DNA from: Candidatus Poribacteria bacterium
GTDB taxonomy: Bacteria; Poribacteria; WGA-4E; WGA-3G
Assembly (NCBI GenBank): GCA_003635305.1
Contig: PYJE01000189.1
Location: forward strand, 1 to 46,094
DNA: 46,094 nucleotides
Direction of reading: 5' to 3'
A model generated the notes under the pieces. It did no database searches, had not been told where the DNA came from, and saw only the letters and a list, made by a program, of their open reading frames with translations. Made by a program: the position numbers and the translations under genes. Below are positions 1-7,580 of the stretch, piece after piece. The first letter of the stretch is position 1; each line of letters opens with the position of its first letter.

Positions 1-38
1 AAAGAGGCATCGGTTTATCCTTGCGTCCTTTCGCGTGT

Positions 39-64
39 GCGCGGTTGTAAACCGCGCCTACCGG
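39..64. repeat. R1 palindromic repeat copy
   Basis: A degenerate left arm is followed by the intact right arm AAACCGCGCCTACCGG of the R1 palindrome. R1 occurs about ten times in this window, mostly between genes. The open frame that runs through it (37-342) is made of repeats and is not called as a gene. Confidence 0.8.
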
Positions 65-93
65 TGAGGTTCTCGCGCGTTTCTGTAGTTTGC

Positions 94-176
94 GATCGCC
101 TGATCGCCAACGGGACAAGATCAGGCGATCTTGTCCTACAGAGAGGGGCAGGACAAGATCAGGCGATCTTGCTCTA
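94..176. repeat. Duplicated GATCAGGCGATC-type repeat
   Basis: Two copies of a hairpin-forming unit (core GACAAGATCAGGCGATCTTG) lie here, the first at about 94-139 and the second at about 150-176. Each core contains its own inverted repeat (AAGATC/GATCTT). It belongs to the same class of short intergenic repeats that fills this leader region, and no gene is seen in it. Confidence 0.75.
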
Positions 177-221
177 CGAGGATAACTACCGAAACGGATT
201 TATGAACCCCCCTCAATTAAC

Positions 222-296
222 GGTAGGGCGGGGGCCTGTCCCCCGCCATGCTCCGGTTCAGGTGACGTTTGCGAGGGACAGGCCCTCGCGCTACGG
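222..296. repeat. R2 repeat, inverted pair
   Basis: R2 (core GGCGGGGGCCTGTCCCCCGC) lies at 222-249, and an opposite-facing copy (core GCGAGGGACAGGCCCTCGCG) lies at 271-296. R2 recurs at 1191, 2222, 3520, 4870 and 5002. Together with the two preceding entries it accounts for most of the 420 bases before the first gene. Confidence 0.8.
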
Positions 297-352
297 TTTG
301 GGGATGCGACATGTCAACAAATTTCTGGCATATCTCGTTTAAGAAAAATACC

Positions 353-381
353 TTGACATTTCGGGAAAATTGCTATATAAT
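353..381 (+). promoter_or_regulatory. Consensus sigma-70 promoter for the PhyH-like gene
   Basis: TTGACA lies at 353-358 and TATAAT at 376-381 with exactly 17 bp between them, and a TGC starts 5 bp upstream of the -10 box. The predicted start of transcription, near 388, gives a leader of about 35 nt. AAGGAG at 405-410 is the ribosome site. Confidence 0.85.
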
Positions 382-422
382 ATATCTTATCTATAATCCA
401 AAAAAAGGAGCCCAGCGACAAC

Positions 423-1163
423 ATGGGAATTACGTCTACAGAACAGCAATTTTATGAGGAGAACGGCTTCCTCCTGAAGAAAGGGCTTGTCTCAGCCGAA
501 GACGTTGCGCGGATTCAGGTGGAGGTTGAGGATATTCATAACCGTATGGCGGAGAACCCGGCTGACGGTATCGGCATTTCGTGGGAAGTCTATGATACGG
601 AAGACCATCCGCCGCGGATTAAGCAGTTGATGCACAGCGAACTGGTGAGCCCAACGCTCAATAAGCTGCTCCGTTCCGACTTGATGCTTGACTGTTTAGA
701 GGCGATGATGGGACCGGATATTTCGCTTTTTCACAGCAAGTTGCTTCCGAAGGCGGGTGGCGATGGCACGGCTATCCCGTGGCATCAGGATTACGCCTAT
801 TGGAAAAACGATGACAACAAGCCTGTCATGATTAACTGCCAACTCGCTATCAGCGAGGCGAATTTGGAGAACGGGTGCATCCAATTTGTCCCCGGCAGCC
901 ATAAATGGGGGCTACAGGAGCATGAGCGGAAGCAGCAGACGTTCGGCGTGTTTTTGCCGGGCCACTACCACGAACGCGAGTACGCTGTCGCCGTGGAGAT
1001 GGAGCCGGGAGATGGGGTGTTTTTTAACGCGCTGATTATCCACGGATCTGCGCCGAACAACTCGCAGCGCGACCGGCTGATGAACACGTTCGCCTACAAT
1101 GTCACCGGTAACGGTGCGGCGCGCTCGCGTGAAGTGTTACGAGGAAAACCCGATGCATCGTAA
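423..1163 (+). CDS. Phytanoyl-CoA dioxygenase (PhyH) family protein
   Basis: This 246-residue protein has the hallmarks of the PhyH branch of Fe(II)/2-oxoglutarate dioxygenases, soluble enzymes that hydroxylate small or lipid-like substrates. The iron ligands are visible as HQD (H121, D123) and H207 in IIHGSAPNNS. A basic residue that can hold 2-oxoglutarate follows at R216 or R218. The segment ENGCIQFVPGSHKWG before the second histidine is also typical. The start is fixed by AAGGAG 12 nt upstream and by a consensus promoter at 353-381. The next gene overlaps its end by 11 nt, which suggests co-transcription. The substrate cannot be told from sequence, since the family covers many reactions. 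A second PhyH-like gene lies at 44026-44835. Confidence 0.88.
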   Translation: MGITSTEQQFYEENGFLLKKGLVSAEDVARIQVEVEDIHNRMAENPADGIGISWEVYDTEDHPPRIKQLMHSELVSPTLNKLLRSDLMLDCLEAMMGPDISLFHSKLLPKAGGDGTAIPWHQDYAYWKNDDNKPVMINCQLAISEANLENGCIQFVPGSHKWGLQEHERKQQTFGVFLPGHYHEREYAVAVEMEPGDGVFFNALIIHGSAPNNSQRDRLMNTFAYNVTGNGAARSREVLRGKPDAS

Positions 1164-2208
1164 AGAAGGTTTCTCCGAGCGTGCCTTTTACCGTAGGGCG
1201 AGGGCCTGTCCCTCGCTAGGCTTCGGGCTCTGGATACCGCTTTTCCTTATCTTCATGATAGCAGGCTGCGGCGGCGACGATGTCAGCAGCAGCAACTTCG
1301 CCCCACGGATTCTGGTTTTTGAGACAGACTCGGACATCGTGCCGCCGGGCGCGAACGTGCCCATCCGAGTGGAAGTGGCAGACCTCGAGAACGATGTCTT
1401 AACGCTCACCTGGTCGGCGACAGCGGGAGAGCTGACCGAAACCGACACGGGCGCGGTTTGGGCGGCACCGGAAACTGAACGCAAATATCAGATCGAACTC
1501 ACTGTCAGCGATGGCGCGAAATCGACGACGAGCACCTTGGATTTGCGCGTCTGGCGGATTCGGCCCGGCAATTATTATCCGCTCGCGGTGGGGAACGTCT
1601 GGCGATACATCGATGAGGAAGGCACGCAAATTACGTTTGAAATCGTGGATACCATCCAGATCCAACTGGAAGGTGGAAAGACTGTCGACAGTTTTGTCCT
1701 ACAGAAATCGAGCACGGCTGAAGGGCTTGAGAACGTCGTGAACTACACATATCTCGGTAATAAACTTAACGAGAAAGGCGAGGTTGTTGCGGTTGTTCAG
1801 CATGCGCAGAATACGACTTCGGGCACAAGCGACACGATTATGTTTGTCCCGTTTCTCCCGCTCTATCAATTTCCGCTGATTCCGGGGGAGACGTGGCAGG
1901 TTAATTTTGAGGCGCAGTTGACACCGGAACTCTTTCCAATTGGCGGCGGGCTTGACGCGTTTGAAGTGCTTTCCGAGGAAACAGTCAGCGTGCCTGCGGG
2001 AACGTTTGAGCATGTCTTTCAGGTCCAAGAGTCATTTCGGTGGGGGTTTGACATCGGCAATCAAGACTTTCCGCTTGACATCACCGTTGTGAAGAAGTGG
2101 CTCGCACCGGATGTGGGTATCATCAAATTCACACAAGCGCAGACCCGGGGGGAAGTTACCGTCGAAACGGTTTTTGAATTGGAATCTTTTGAGTTGACAT
2201 CGCCTTAA
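1153..2208 (+). CDS. Secreted lipoprotein, Ig-like N-terminal half
   Basis: The 351-residue product begins with a lipoprotein signal: a basic start, a hydrophobic stretch LWIPLFLIFMIAGC, and lipobox Cys39, followed by GGDD. Residues of about 48-140 read like an Ig/cadherin-type beta domain (PGANVPIRVEVADLENDVL). The rest, from GNYYPLAVGNVWRY on, is a beta-rich domain seen in many hypothetical lipoproteins. No enzyme motif was recognised. I chose ATG 1153, which overlaps the end of the PhyH gene. An in-frame upstream start at 1099 would lie deep inside that gene. Residues 14-23 of the signal region are encoded by an R2 repeat (1191-1220), so the present N-terminus seems to be partly repeat-derived. 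The function is unknown, probably at the cell envelope. Confidence 0.75.
   Translation: MHRKEGFSERAFYRRARACPSLGFGLWIPLFLIFMIAGCGGDDVSSSNFAPRILVFETDSDIVPPGANVPIRVEVADLENDVLTLTWSATAGELTETDTGAVWAAPETERKYQIELTVSDGAKSTTSTLDLRVWRIRPGNYYPLAVGNVWRYIDEEGTQITFEIVDTIQIQLEGGKTVDSFVLQKSSTAEGLENVVNYTYLGNKLNEKGEVVAVVQHAQNTTSGTSDTIMFVPFLPLYQFPLIPGETWQVNFEAQLTPELFPIGGGLDAFEVLSEETVSVPAGTFEHVFQVQESFRWGFDIGNQDFPLDITVVKKWLAPDVGIIKFTQAQTRGEVTVETVFELESFELTSP
1191..1220. repeat. R2 repeat inside the lipoprotein signal region
   Basis: CCGTAGGGCGAGGGCCTGTC and the following CCTCGC match the intergenic R2 unit at 2222 and 4870 almost base for base, but here the unit is translated as RRARACPSLG within the lipoprotein's N-terminal region. 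Confidence 0.8.
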
Positions 2209-2221
2209 AAGACTGTTCAAT

Positions 2222-2440
2222 CGTAGGGCGAGGGCCTGTCCCTCGGCACCGGAAGATTGCGGGGGACAGGCCCCCGCGCTACGGTGAAAAGAAAGTTTGT
2301 CGTCGCGAGGGACAGGCCCCTGTGTTACGGTGAAAAGAAAGTTGAGTCGTCGCGGGGGACGAGCCCCCGCGCTACGGTGAAAAGAAAGTTTGTCGTCGCG
2401 AGGGACAGGCCCCTGTGTTACGGTGAAAAGAAAGTTTCCG
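2222..2440. repeat. R2 copy plus four tandem 46-47 bp units
   Basis: A single R2 copy (2222-2246) is followed by four units starting at 2259, 2305, 2352 and 2398. Each unit holds GACAGGCCC or GACGAGCCC, then TACGGTGAAAAGAAAGTT. Units 1 and 3 and units 2 and 4 resemble each other most, as if a two-unit block had been duplicated. There are no unique spacers, so this is not CRISPR. The open frames on both strands here are repeat artefacts. Confidence 0.85.
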
Positions 2441-2455
2441 GAAGTCGCAAAAGAT

Positions 2456-3475
2456 ATGCAGCATTCAACCCAGAAAAAACCTGACATTTTGACTACAACC
2501 GTCGGTTCTTATCCGATTCCGGAATGGCTTTCGGTGATGCCGACTGAACAGGCCCTCATCGATGCGACGCGCGTCGTGGTTGACATTCAACGGCAGCACG
2601 GTATTGATATGCCCACGGATGGCGAACTCTACCGTTTTGATGTCAATCATCCCGATACTAACGGGATGATTGACTATTTTATCCGTCCGTTAGATGGTAT
2701 CCAGGCACAAGTGGGGCGGCAGGAGTGGCATGAATTTCGGCAGATGCAGACGATGGCGTTTCGCGCGAAGCCTGCGGGTGTCGTTCACGCGCCCCTCGGC
2801 GAAGGGACGCTCAACCTCGTCACCGACTGCCAACGAATGACGAGTGTGGCTGGTAAGGACATCAAGTTCACCGTGACTAGTCCCTATATGCTCGCGCGCA
2901 CCTTGTTGGATAAGCATTACGGCGATTTTGAAGCGTTGCTTACCGCTTTGGCGGAAGTCTTGGCGGCGCAAGTGGGAGAACTTGACTGTGCCTGCCTCCA
3001 AGTTGATGAGGCGAATATACCGGGCAACCCGCACGATGGCCCCCTCGCCGCAGCGGCGATTAACATCGTTCTGGATGCGTTTCCGGGAGAGAAGGCGGTC
3101 CATTTCTGCTTCGGCAACTACGGCGGACAGGTTATCCAGAAAGGGAATTGGCGCGCGCTGATCGATTTCTTGAATCTGCTCCGGTGCGATCATCTCGTCT
3201 TAGAGTTGCAACATCGGCCAAAGGCAGATCTGGAGGCTCTCAAAACTGTCTCGGCGGAGATTGTTCTGGGCATCGGCGTGATTGACGTAAAGGTTAACCC
3301 CGTTGAAACGCCGGACGAGGTGGCGGCAAGCATTGAGAGCGCGGAAAGCGTGCTTGGCTCTGGCCGGATCGGCTGGGTGCATCCGGACTGCGGTTTTTGG
3401 ATGCTCAAGCGTTCGGTGGTTGACAGGAAGATAGAGGCATTGGTGCAGGGTAGGGATAGATATCTCGGCGTTTAG
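2456..3475 (+). CDS. MetE C-terminal-domain-like methyltransferase family protein
   Basis: The 339-residue product matches the catalytic C-terminal half of cobalamin-independent methionine synthase (MetE) and its stand-alone relatives. Visible marks are TTTVGSYPIPEW at the start, LQVDEANIP (acidic residue near the substrate), VHFCFGNYGG (the His-x-Cys zinc pair) and GWVHPDCGF (the third zinc ligand, Cys). The N-terminal MetE domain is absent, as in archaeal-type core MetE and in many proteins of unknown methyl acceptor. The start at 2456 is the first ATG after the repeat array. Upstream in-frame starts (2390) would translate repeats. Shine-Dalgarno support is weak. It may transfer methyl groups to a thiol, but the donor is not evident. 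Confidence 0.75.
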   Translation: MQHSTQKKPDILTTTVGSYPIPEWLSVMPTEQALIDATRVVVDIQRQHGIDMPTDGELYRFDVNHPDTNGMIDYFIRPLDGIQAQVGRQEWHEFRQMQTMAFRAKPAGVVHAPLGEGTLNLVTDCQRMTSVAGKDIKFTVTSPYMLARTLLDKHYGDFEALLTALAEVLAAQVGELDCACLQVDEANIPGNPHDGPLAAAAINIVLDAFPGEKAVHFCFGNYGGQVIQKGNWRALIDFLNLLRCDHLVLELQHRPKADLEALKTVSAEIVLGIGVIDVKVNPVETPDEVAASIESAESVLGSGRIGWVHPDCGFWMLKRSVVDRKIEALVQGRDRYLGV

Positions 3476-3519
3476 GTTAATCCGTTTCGGGCTCGGGCGA
3501 GCCTGAACGCTAAATTAAC

Positions 3520-3590
3520 CGTGGGGCGAGGGACAGGCCCCCGCCATGCACCGAAATCCCGTAGGCGCGGTTTGAAACCGCGCCTACGGG
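3520..3590. repeat. R2 copy followed by a perfect R1 palindrome
   Basis: R2 lies at 3520-3549. R1 at 3558-3590 is the cleanest copy in the window: a 16-bp arm CCCGTAGGCGCGGTTT, one central G, and the exact reverse complement. It could form a strong hairpin in RNA. It sits in the 165-bp gap before a small membrane-protein gene. Confidence 0.9.
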
Positions 3591-3640
3591 CAGATTGTGA
3601 CAAATTAACCGAGTTTGGTATTCATCAGAAAGGATACTAC

Positions 3641-3961
3641 ATGTTTGAAGTCCAATTACCGGCGTTGAAGAAGTATCAGCATATCGCCGGTATCACCGCG
3701 GGTGTGGGGTTTATAGTTGGAATGCTCATTCCCGCGTTCGCTATTTTTACCGCGAGGTGGGCCTGTCCGTTTGGCGATGGGTTGCTTCGCATCGGCGGGT
3801 TTTTGTTGCTCACAGGGCTCGGAAGCTCGATTGTGTTCGGCAATCTTGTCGCCGTTTTCTTAATGGGGCTCGCGAAGATGAAACGGAGGCGTGCGAAGCG
3901 CGCGCGCTCGCGTGCGGCTGCACGCCGCGGGTCACGAAAGGGAAAAAACACACATGTTTGA
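3641..3961 (+). CDS. Small membrane protein with basic C-terminus
   Basis: The 106-residue product has two likely membrane helices (about residues 16-37 and 48-75) and a very basic tail (KMKRRRAKRARSRAAARR). The start is set by AAAGGA 7 nt before ATG 3641. The longer in-frame extension from 3521 runs through repeats. Its stop overlaps the start of the TSUP permease gene by 8 nt, so the two are probably translated together and may work together. The stretch that encodes ARWACPFGDG resembles a decayed R2 unit. The family is not recognised. Confidence 0.65.
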   Translation: MFEVQLPALKKYQHIAGITAGVGFIVGMLIPAFAIFTARWACPFGDGLLRIGGFLLLTGLGSSIVFGNLVAVFLMGLAKMKRRRAKRARSRAAARRGSRKGKNTHV

Positions 3962-4826
3962 ATTGCTTGAATTCATTCAAGGCCATATTTTATACCTTGC
4001 CCTGCTCCTGGGGACAGGCGTGTTGGCGGGATTCCTGAATACGCTTGCATGCGGCGGTTCTCTGTTGACATTGCCAATGCTGATTTTTCTGTTGGATCTC
4101 CCAGGGCTCGCTGATGCGCTCCCAGAGGCAAACGGGGCCGCCGAAGATAAGGATGTGACACCCTACGCGAACGGCACGAATAGGGTGGCAATCCTCTTTC
4201 AAAACCTCAGTGCTATCCTGGGGTTCCGAAACAAGGGGATTTCAAATTTCCGCTATGCCATCGTCCTCGCGATACCGGCGGTTGCAGGGGCGGCAATCGG
4301 TGCTGTCCTCGCGACAAGAACCGGTGATAAAGTCTTTGAACCGATTCTCGCCGTTGTCCTCGTGAGCATGCTCTTTTTAACGCTTTTCAATCCGACAGAG
4401 TGGCTGCACGATAAAATCAACCCTGGTGACACGCACCACAAGATCATCACGGGTATCGTGCTCTTTTTTATCGGCATCTACGGTGGGTTCATTCAGGCTG
4501 GCACAGGGTTGCTGATTATCGCCGCCCTGCGGATTATTGACGGCGATGATCTGGTGATTACCAACTCGCTCAAGGTGTTCATTATCTTCGCCTATACCAT
4601 CATCGCGCTCGGCATTTTTATCAGCAAGGGCCAGATTGTGTGGATTTTGGGGATAACCTTAGCCATCGGGAACGCCACCGGCGCGTGGATTGGCAGTCAC
4701 TGGGCAGTCGCGAAAGGCGAAAAGTGGATTAAAGTGGTGCTAGTTGTTACCGTGCTCGCCTATTCGATAAATCTCTTCCTGAAGCCTTTTGGGTGGGATA
4801 TCGTGTCGCTTCTCGGACTCGGCTAA
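3954..4826 (+). CDS. TSUP (TauE/SafE) family permease
   Basis: The 290-residue product is a polytopic inner-membrane protein of the TSUP/DUF81 family, which moves sulfite, sulfoacetate or other organosulfur anions. It shows the family's two-fold pattern: GFLNTLACGGSLLTLPML near the N-terminus and GIYGGFIQAGTGLLII in the second half. NGTNRVAILFQNLSAILGF is the typical loop and helix after the first pair. About eight membrane helices are expected. The loop at about residues 50-75 is longer and more acidic than usual. ATG 3954 was chosen because it overlaps the preceding gene's stop and is preceded by GAAAGGGA. The substrate is unknown. Confidence 0.85.
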   Translation: MFELLEFIQGHILYLALLLGTGVLAGFLNTLACGGSLLTLPMLIFLLDLPGLADALPEANGAAEDKDVTPYANGTNRVAILFQNLSAILGFRNKGISNFRYAIVLAIPAVAGAAIGAVLATRTGDKVFEPILAVVLVSMLFLTLFNPTEWLHDKINPGDTHHKIITGIVLFFIGIYGGFIQAGTGLLIIAALRIIDGDDLVITNSLKVFIIFAYTIIALGIFISKGQIVWILGITLAIGNATGAWIGSHWAVAKGEKWIKVVLVVTVLAYSINLFLKPFGWDIVSLLGLG

Positions 4827-4832
4827 TTCCAT

Positions 4833-5062
4833 TTTGCGAACGCAAGAGAACTAAATCGCTCTGTCCTCTGTAGGGCGAGGGCCTGTCCCTCGCCATGCCT
4901 GAAGTTTTTCTGGAATGTTCGCGTTTCCTTATAGAGAAACCAGATTTTCCAGTCTTGTTCTGTTTGCGAACGGAAGGGAGAACTAAATCGCTCTGTCCTC
5001 TGTAGGGCGAGGGCCTGTCCCTCGCCATGCCTGAAGTTTTTCCGGGACGTTCGCGTTTCCTT
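4833..5062. repeat. Direct duplication of a ~98-bp segment carrying R2
   Basis: Copy 1 (4833-4930) and copy 2 (4963-5062) share the order TTTGCGAACG, AACTAAATCGCTCTGTCC, R2 core, GCCTGAAGTTTTTC, GTTCGCGTTTCCTT with few differences. The ends TTTGCGAACG and GTTCGCG are partly complementary, so each copy can fold back around its R2 core. This looks like a larger mobile-type repeat with R2 at its centre. The 312-bp gap 4827-5138 holds this and an R3 copy, and no gene. Confidence 0.85.
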
Positions 5063-5083
5063 GGGTTATGTTTCAGGGGTGTC

Positions 5084-5107
5084 GGGACCGGGAGGTCTCT
5101 CCTACTG
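5084..5107. repeat. R3 repeat copy
   Basis: Core GACCGGGAGGTCTCTCCTAC. It recurs at 8570, 36050, 37174 and 46040 and contains the short inverted repeat GGGAGG/CTCTCC. Confidence 0.75.
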
Positions 5108-5138
5108 GGGAGAAACGGTAGGATTTATGAGGGCTCGG

Positions 5139-5762
5139 CTAACGTCCTAATTCCTGATACGAAAAAATCAATCGGTGGATGGCAGTGATATGCGATGTAA
5201 GTGTCAAGATACCAAGCGTGCCGAGCAGAATCATGCCGCTGGCTTGGAGGGAGGGAAATTTGTGCCACAGCAGGCCTTGCAGGAGTGTGCCGGCACCGAA
5301 GAGGATAATGCGTTCCGGGCGTTGCATGAACCCTACCTTACAGGTTATCTGGAGCCCTTCGGCTCTGGCTCTCACATAACTGACGAGAATTGAACCGAAC
5401 CATGCGCAGAACGCGAGGATGATGCCTAGCAGGCTCTCTAACCCGTAGAAGTAAATCAGCGCGCCGAGGAAGAGGAAGCCTTCCGAATACCGGTCGATGA
5501 CAGAATCAAGGAGCGCGCCTGATGCCCGGAGGCGGCTCTGTGCACGGGCGACTGCGCCGTCTATCATATCAAAACTCCCACCGAACAGCATAAGAATTCC
5601 CCCTGTTACAAGGTACCCCTTTGCGAAGAAGAAGGTTGCGATGAGGTTCACGACGAACCCGAAGAGCGTCACCATATTTGCCGTGATGCCGATGGCAACC
5701 ATTTTTGTTGCGAGAACGGCGAGGGCTGTCTCAAGCCGCGGTCTCAGTTTTGCTTCAAACAT
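5139..5762 (-). CDS. CDP-alcohol phosphatidyltransferase
   Basis: The 207-residue integral membrane enzyme joins a CDP-activated lipid to a polar head group. The family signature is complete: D65, D68-G69, A72-R73, G82, D86 and D90 (spacing DGxxAR x8 GxxxDxxxD). Further helices follow and about six are expected. The sequence is closest in style to the PgsA/archaetidylinositol-phosphate synthase branch (VVNLIATFFFAKGYL, SYVRARAEGL), but the head group cannot be named with confidence. It lies 67 bp downstream of the AccA-like gene in the same direction, so they may share a transcript. The start is the first ATG in frame; no strong ribosome site is seen. Confidence 0.88.
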   Translation of the reverse strand: MFEAKLRPRLETALAVLATKMVAIGITANMVTLFGFVVNLIATFFFAKGYLVTGGILMLFGGSFDMIDGAVARAQSRLRASGALLDSVIDRYSEGFLFLGALIYFYGLESLLGIILAFCAWFGSILVSYVRARAEGLQITCKVGFMQRPERIILFGAGTLLQGLLWHKFPSLQASGMILLGTLGILTLTSHITAIHRLIFSYQELGR

Positions 5763-5829
5763 TTTTGTTGTTCACAATGCGTTGTTCAGCTGCAATTGGG
5801 TAGAGGACGTTGATTCACCAGGGTGTCTG

Positions 5830-6423
5830 TCAAGACTTGCCGTTTATGAGGGGCCTTTTCACCAGCAAACGCAAAGTTTCGCGTCGGTTTTCCATCAATT
5901 CTTCGGCAGGAATTTCTGATAAATGACATAGTAACGCCGAAAGGTGCGCTGGGATGTCGTCTGCACGCTCGGCGATTTTCACGTGCTGCCGCAAGGGTAA
6001 AGCTGCATCTTCATCGTGCATTGGTTTCGTCAGCACCGCTCCATCTCCCAGCGCGAGTTCCACTGCGTCCCAAGCAATCGTGCCATCAAAAACTGTGAGG
6101 ATGGGGTGCGGCAAGTTGACTAGTTGCAGTTCAGTCTGCTGAATTGCGCTGGCGAGTGCCAAGGAGGCAGACGGTTCGCGAACTACCGGCAGGTTCCACA
6201 GAACCATTGGTTTCTTCAACCGGTGCGCGAGGGTAGCGAGGCGATGGAAACGTCGCCACTCTGCAGGTTTTGCGAGACTCTGCACATCGCCGTGCATCAA
6301 AACAACCTTTTCTGTCTGGAGCCACGCGAGTCCGGCGAATTGGAAAGTGCCTCTGCTTCCCGCTCTGTCGCCATAGAGTTCAATGGCTTTCATAGGGAAT
6401 TGGCAGACGCTTGAGGGTTTCAT
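5830..6423 (-). CDS. AccA-like (acetyl-CoA carboxyltransferase alpha-type) protein, probably inactive
   Basis: The 197-residue product follows the order of landmarks in the carboxyltransferase alpha subunit. IELYGDRAG matches the family's FTELHGDR. QSLAKPAEWRRFHRLATLAHRLKKPMVLW matches the stretch of RKALRLMKLAEKFGLPV. IPAEELMENRRETLRLL matches the C-terminal ELLEERYEKFR helix. It is much shorter than AccA (about 320), lacks the N-terminal extension, and has VFDGTIAWDAVELAL in place of the glycine-rich GGSGGALALG oxyanion segment. I infer a degenerate or repurposed paralogue rather than a working carboxyltransferase. A ribosome-like AAAGGA lies about 12-15 nt before ATG 6423. The pairing with a phospholipid enzyme is suggestive but unexplained. 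Confidence 0.55.
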   Translation of the reverse strand: MKPSSVCQFPMKAIELYGDRAGSRGTFQFAGLAWLQTEKVVLMHGDVQSLAKPAEWRRFHRLATLAHRLKKPMVLWNLPVVREPSASLALASAIQQTELQLVNLPHPILTVFDGTIAWDAVELALGDGAVLTKPMHDEDAALPLRQHVKIAERADDIPAHLSALLCHLSEIPAEELMENRRETLRLLVKRPLINGKS

Positions 6424-6474
6424 AAATTTCGTCGGTTATCCTTTCAGCACACACTCTGCGATAACGAAAACTAC

Positions 6475-6511
6475 AAAAAAGCAGGGAGGGTGCCTAAAAC
6501 ACCTTCCCTGC
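6475..6511 (-). terminator. Rho-independent terminator after the LysM gene
   Basis: Read on the minus strand, GCAGGGAAGGTG pairs with its complement across a 7-nt loop (arms 6500-6511 and 6481-6492, one G-T pair) and is followed by six T (6480-6475). It closes the leftward unit from the surface-protein gene through the LysM gene and separates it from the AccA-like gene. Confidence 0.85.
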
Positions 6512-6643
6512 CTAAATCGCGTTTGAGAGGGATGTCCGATGACAGGGCTTCCGTTAGGCACTGCCTGTCTATAGCGGGAGGATGCCTGAGACACTTTCCC
6601 TCTGCCTGCTTCATCGGGTAGGAAACGAGCTCTCGACTGCGAC

Positions 6644-7507
6644 TTATTCGCTGCTGCGGCCGCCGATGAGGTTGATGGCGAGCCATCCGATGCCCGCTGC
6701 GGCTGTCGTCAGGAACACCAAAGTCCGTTTGTTTGAGGACATTTCCTCATGCACGCCTTTCGCATCCTTGAGCATCATTTTCATCTCAGCGACACCTTTT
6801 TGGCTCATCTCGATTTGTTCCAAAGACATCGCTACGTTGCCTTGAAGCTCCTCAATGAGTTTGTGGGTAGCTGCTGCGCTCATCTTGCGCTCTTCAAGCA
6901 TCTCCCCTAACTCTTCGATGTGTTCGTCAAGGTGTGCGAGCTGCTCTTTGATAGCGGCGGCGTTGGCTTCGAGGGTTTCTTTCACGTGAGAACCGAGTTC
7001 GTCTGCGGATTCATTCACCGCCTCCATCAGTTCTTCTTGTGATTTCAGGCTTTCCTCAAGTGCCTGGAGTTCGCCCTTGAGTTCTGCCATATTTTCGTTA
7101 ACCTCTTCGATTTCCGCCATCAGTTTCTCGCGCGTTGCTTCGGACTCTTCCAACTCTGCGCGGAGTTGTTCAAGTTCCTCTTGCTGCATCACGATATCTT
7201 CCTCTTCCGCCTGAACTATCTCTTTGGCCATCGCTACCGGAATGCGGAGCTCTTCGCCGGGATAGATGAGATGCGGATTCGTGAAATCGTTGTGTTTGCT
7301 CAGCTCGCGCCAGCGGAGCGGGTCCTTCAGATGCTCTTGGCAGAGGTGCCAGAGTGTGTCACCCTTCTCAATGGTGATTAACATGGTGTTTTCGTCGTCC
7401 GCGTGCGGTGTAATTTTGGCGGAGGCGGATAACACGTAAACACCACTGAGTGCCGCGCAAATATAGAGCACCAGTGCCAACTTCAGCGTGGCTCTTATCA
7501 TTTTCAT
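6644..7507 (-). CDS. LysM-domain coiled-coil protein with C-terminal membrane helix
   Basis: The 287-residue product has a signal-like N-terminus (residues 1-30, ending SASA). One LysM peptidoglycan-binding domain follows at about 43-90 (ITIEKGDTLWHLCQEH, IYPGEELRIP). A long acidic coiled coil follows (about 97-255, heptads of E, L and K). A hydrophobic helix lies near the end (TLVFLTTAAAGIGWLAINLI, about 264-284). It may span the periplasm, binding the wall near one end and anchored in the membrane at the other. The two first ATGs are 3 nt apart; I chose 7507 because AAGGAG sits 7 nt upstream. It lies 70 bp downstream of the PorV-like gene and ends at an intrinsic terminator, so it is likely the last gene of that unit. 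Confidence 0.8.
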   Translation of the reverse strand: MKMIRATLKLALVLYICAALSGVYVLSASAKITPHADDENTMLITIEKGDTLWHLCQEHLKDPLRWRELSKHNDFTNPHLIYPGEELRIPVAMAKEIVQAEEEDIVMQQEELEQLRAELEESEATREKLMAEIEEVNENMAELKGELQALEESLKSQEELMEAVNESADELGSHVKETLEANAAAIKEQLAHLDEHIEELGEMLEERKMSAAATHKLIEELQGNVAMSLEQIEMSQKGVAEMKMMLKDAKGVHEEMSSNKRTLVFLTTAAAGIGWLAINLIGGRSSE

Positions 7508-7580
7508 CATCTTTCTCCTTTACGGTGAGACCGGGGAGTCGACAGGAGCGAGCTCCCATCGCACCATCCGGTCAGCCTAT

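Noticed and set aside
37-342. Open frame with several arginine-rich stretches
   Set aside because: It is made of R1, R2 and related repeats, has no ribosome site and ends before the real promoter.
2259-2440. Possible CRISPR array (46-bp spaced units)
   Set aside because: Units are continuous repeats with no unique spacers and no cas genes.
2032-2487. 151-codon frame on the minus strand
   Set aside because: It is the reverse of the tandem R2 array and the lipoprotein gene end; the product repeats FLFTVTQGPVPRDDKLSFHR units.
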